A stretch of 46,366 bases of DNA from contig JAGVMN010000011.1 of the NCBI GenBank assembly GCA_020053795.1, forward strand, positions 1-46,366. The letters run 5' to 3'. The first letter of the stretch is position 1, and every line of letters begins with the position of its first letter. Both the position numbers and the translations under genes were made by a program. Under the pieces are notes generated by a model. That model had not been told where the DNA came from. It worked only from the letters and a program-made list of their open reading frames with translations, and ran no database searches. Of this stretch, positions 45,065 to 46,366 are shown in pieces. The stretch is from Bacteroidia bacterium (GTDB lineage: Bacteria; Bacteroidota; Bacteroidia; NS11-12g; UBA9320).

Positions 45065-46030
45065 ATGACACCGTACAACAACGAAACAGAGGCAGCGGAT
45101 GCCTTGAAGGAAGTAACCGCGAAGTTGCAAAAGGAAATTGGCAAGGTGATAATTGGCCAGAAAAATGTCATAGAAAGTGTGTTGACTTCTGTTTTTTCCA
45201 ATGGCCACAGCCTGTTGGTAGGCGTTCCCGGATTGGCCAAGACCTTGTTGATAAAAACGATCTCTGAAGCTCTGGATATGAGCTTTAACCGGATACAGTT
45301 TACACCCGACCTCATGCCTTCAGATATTACCGGTTCCGAAATACTGGACGAAAACCGACAATTCAGATTTGTGAAAGGCCCCCTGTTTGCCAACATTGTT
45401 TTGGCCGATGAGATCAACAGGACCCCGCCAAAAACACAGGCAGCATTGCTGGAAGCCATGCAGGAAAAAAATGTCACTGTTGGCGGGTACAACCACAGTT
45501 TACCACACCCGTTTTTTGTATTGGCCACTCAAAACCCCATCGAACAGGAAGGTACCTATCCCTTGCCTGAAGCACAACTCGACAGGTTTATGTTTAATAT
45601 CGTATTGGATTACCCTACGATGGCAGAGGAAATAGACGTTGTGAGATCTACAACAGGTGATTATATACCAAAAGTTGACAAGGTTTTGAGCGGAACACAA
45701 ATAGTAGCATTTCAAAATCTGGTTCGCAAGGTGCCGGTGGCCAATAATGTTTTGGAATATGCGGTGACACTTGTGAGCAAGACCCGCCCGGGCCGGGAGT
45801 TGGCCACAAAGGATGTGAATCACTATCTTAACTATGGAGCAGGTCCGCGGGCAAGCCAGTATCTGATTTTGGCAGCCAAATGCCATGCTTTAATGTTTGG
45901 CAAATACTCACCAGATATTGAAGATGTTCGTTCGGTGGCTATTTTGGTTTTGCGTCACCGCATAGTGCTGAATTACAAGGCCGAGGCCGAAGGAATATCT
46001 GAGGAGCAGATTATTTCTAAGTTACTCTAA
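45065..46030 (+). CDS. MoxR-family AAA+ ATPase
   Basis: The 321-residue product is a complete MoxR ATPase with Walker A (GVPGLAKTLLIK), Walker B (NIVLADEINRTPPKTQAALLEAM), sensor 1 (ATQNPIEQEGTYPLPEAQLDRF) and sensor 2 with Arg (GAGPRASQYLILAAK). These enzymes remodel or activate VWA- or DUF58-containing partners, which are usually encoded next door; none follows here within the window. It is the last gene of the folding operon. It probably works in the cytoplasm in envelope-stress or cofactor-related assembly. Confidence 0.92.
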   Translation: MTPYNNETEAADALKEVTAKLQKEIGKVIIGQKNVIESVLTSVFSNGHSLLVGVPGLAKTLLIKTISEALDMSFNRIQFTPDLMPSDITGSEILDENRQFRFVKGPLFANIVLADEINRTPPKTQAALLEAMQEKNVTVGGYNHSLPHPFFVLATQNPIEQEGTYPLPEAQLDRFMFNIVLDYPTMAEEIDVVRSTTGDYIPKVDKVLSGTQIVAFQNLVRKVPVANNVLEYAVTLVSKTRPGRELATKDVNHYLNYGAGPRASQYLILAAKCHALMFGKYSPDIEDVRSVAILVLRHRIVLNYKAEAEGISEEQIISKLL

Positions 46031-46150
46031 TGAGTAGGGGCTTTTGCAATGTCATTATTGCAATTGAGCCTGATTCATATTACTGAGACACCTTTTTTTT
46101 AACCTTTCTGATTGTTGCTTTTTTGACTGCTCTCTGTCAAACTTCTGTCA

Positions 46151-46194
46151 TTTTTTTCACTCAATGAGTATTTATACTCATGAAGTGAAAAAAA
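46151..46194. terminator. Long dyad after moxR (21-bp arms)
   Basis: The left arm TTTTTTTCACTCAATGAGTAT and the right arm ATACTCATGAAGTGAAAAAAA match except at two positions, with a 2-base loop. It lies between moxR and the next gene. The A/T runs are on the outside, so it could act as a two-way terminator or as an operator. The rest of 46031-46150 shows nothing recognisable. Confidence 0.5.
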
Positions 46195-46275
46195 AAGGCG
46201 TATCTTTAATAGAACTTTTATATTTTATATTCACAACTTAAAAACACCGTCAAGAAAAAAATTACTATAAGTCTA

Positions 46276-46366
46276 ATGTTAACTGCCCTTATGGCTATTT
46301 GTTCAAGTACCTATTCTCAAAACGTATATTGGGGATCTTGGTATGACAATGATTCCGACTGCGATA
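46276..46366 (+). CDS. Secreted protein, 5' partial
   Basis: The frame runs off the window edge. An ATG at 46276 gives MLTALMAICSSTYSQNVYWG, the end of a signal peptide with a cleavage-like SQ. The preceding codons in frame (46240 on: KNTVKKKITISL) look like the normal basic N-terminus of the same leader, but the codon before them is CTT, not ATG. The annotated start may therefore be too short, or the start codon may be mutated or misread. No domain can be assigned from 30 residues. Confidence 0.55.
   Translation, partial: MLTALMAICSSTYSQNVYWGSWYDNDSDCD

Noticed and set aside
1-46366. tRNA, rRNA, riboswitch, transposase or integrase
   Set aside because: None of these was recognisable on either strand by reading; short or divergent RNAs could still be missed without a covariance search.

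Overview
The window reads as a chromosome segment from a free-living member of the Bacteroidota. The evidence is the mix of gene families: a large SprA-like outer-membrane barrel protein, a DUF5723/TSP3/OmpA protein, a paired SurA/PpiC chaperone operon ending in a MoxR ATPase, a menaquinone-type MenE, a remnant resembling a type IX secretion sorting domain, a TTTG-N18-TAnnTTTG promoter and REP-like intergenic palindromes. Base composition is AT-rich. No tRNA, rRNA, CRISPR array, transposase or integrase was seen.

Layout. (1) 1-1066: a secreted protein of uncertain family, broken by a frameshift. (2) 1077-8604: a minus-strand signalling operon. It encodes a giant soluble histidine kinase with nine GAF domains (eight are near-identical tandem copies), a single-domain response regulator, and a receiver-adenylate cyclase. 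Near-identical direct repeats of about 66 bp lie on both sides of the operon, and part of each repeat copies the 3' end of the next gene. (3) 8608-12078: a large outer-membrane barrel protein. (4) 12361-13653: two small secreted proteins. (5) 13874-17380: an accessory block with a membrane-anchored TPR protein and a tightly overlapped three-gene set (STAS-GHKL ATPase, STAS-like DUF4325 protein, two-TM coiled-coil protein). This is the best candidate here for an undescribed system. (6) 17427-19586: a CPA2 cation/proton antiporter with a long cytoplasmic tail.

(7) 19709-29952: an exopolysaccharide or O-antigen cluster. It has a Wzz-like chain-length protein, a Wzx flippase, two O-antigen polymerase/ligase-like proteins, four GT4 glycosyltransferases and a WcaJ/ExoY-type priming transferase, which together suggest a Wzx/Wzy-type pathway. 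(8) 30033-31469: dnaA, with a strong terminator after it and an AT-rich upstream region without canonical DnaA boxes. (9) 31928-35330: a membrane-anchored conserved protein, a PlsC-type acyltransferase, a decayed pseudogene, and trmB with a C-terminal tail made by a palindromic repeat.

(10) 35559-38120: a DUF5723-TSP3-OmpA protein split by one in-frame TAA. (11) 38203-40788: menE and a class-V aminotransferase-fold enzyme with a Tat-like leader, separated by a repeat-rich spacer. (12) 40899-46030: the envelope-protein folding operon (PpiC-type isomerase, SurA-N-like protein, SurA, MoxR), then a long dyad and the first codons of another secreted protein.

The main themes are envelope biogenesis, surface polysaccharide and signalling. 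Three genes are visibly broken (frameshift, nonsense codon, multi-lesion pseudogene), and several intergenic repeats have affected gene ends.
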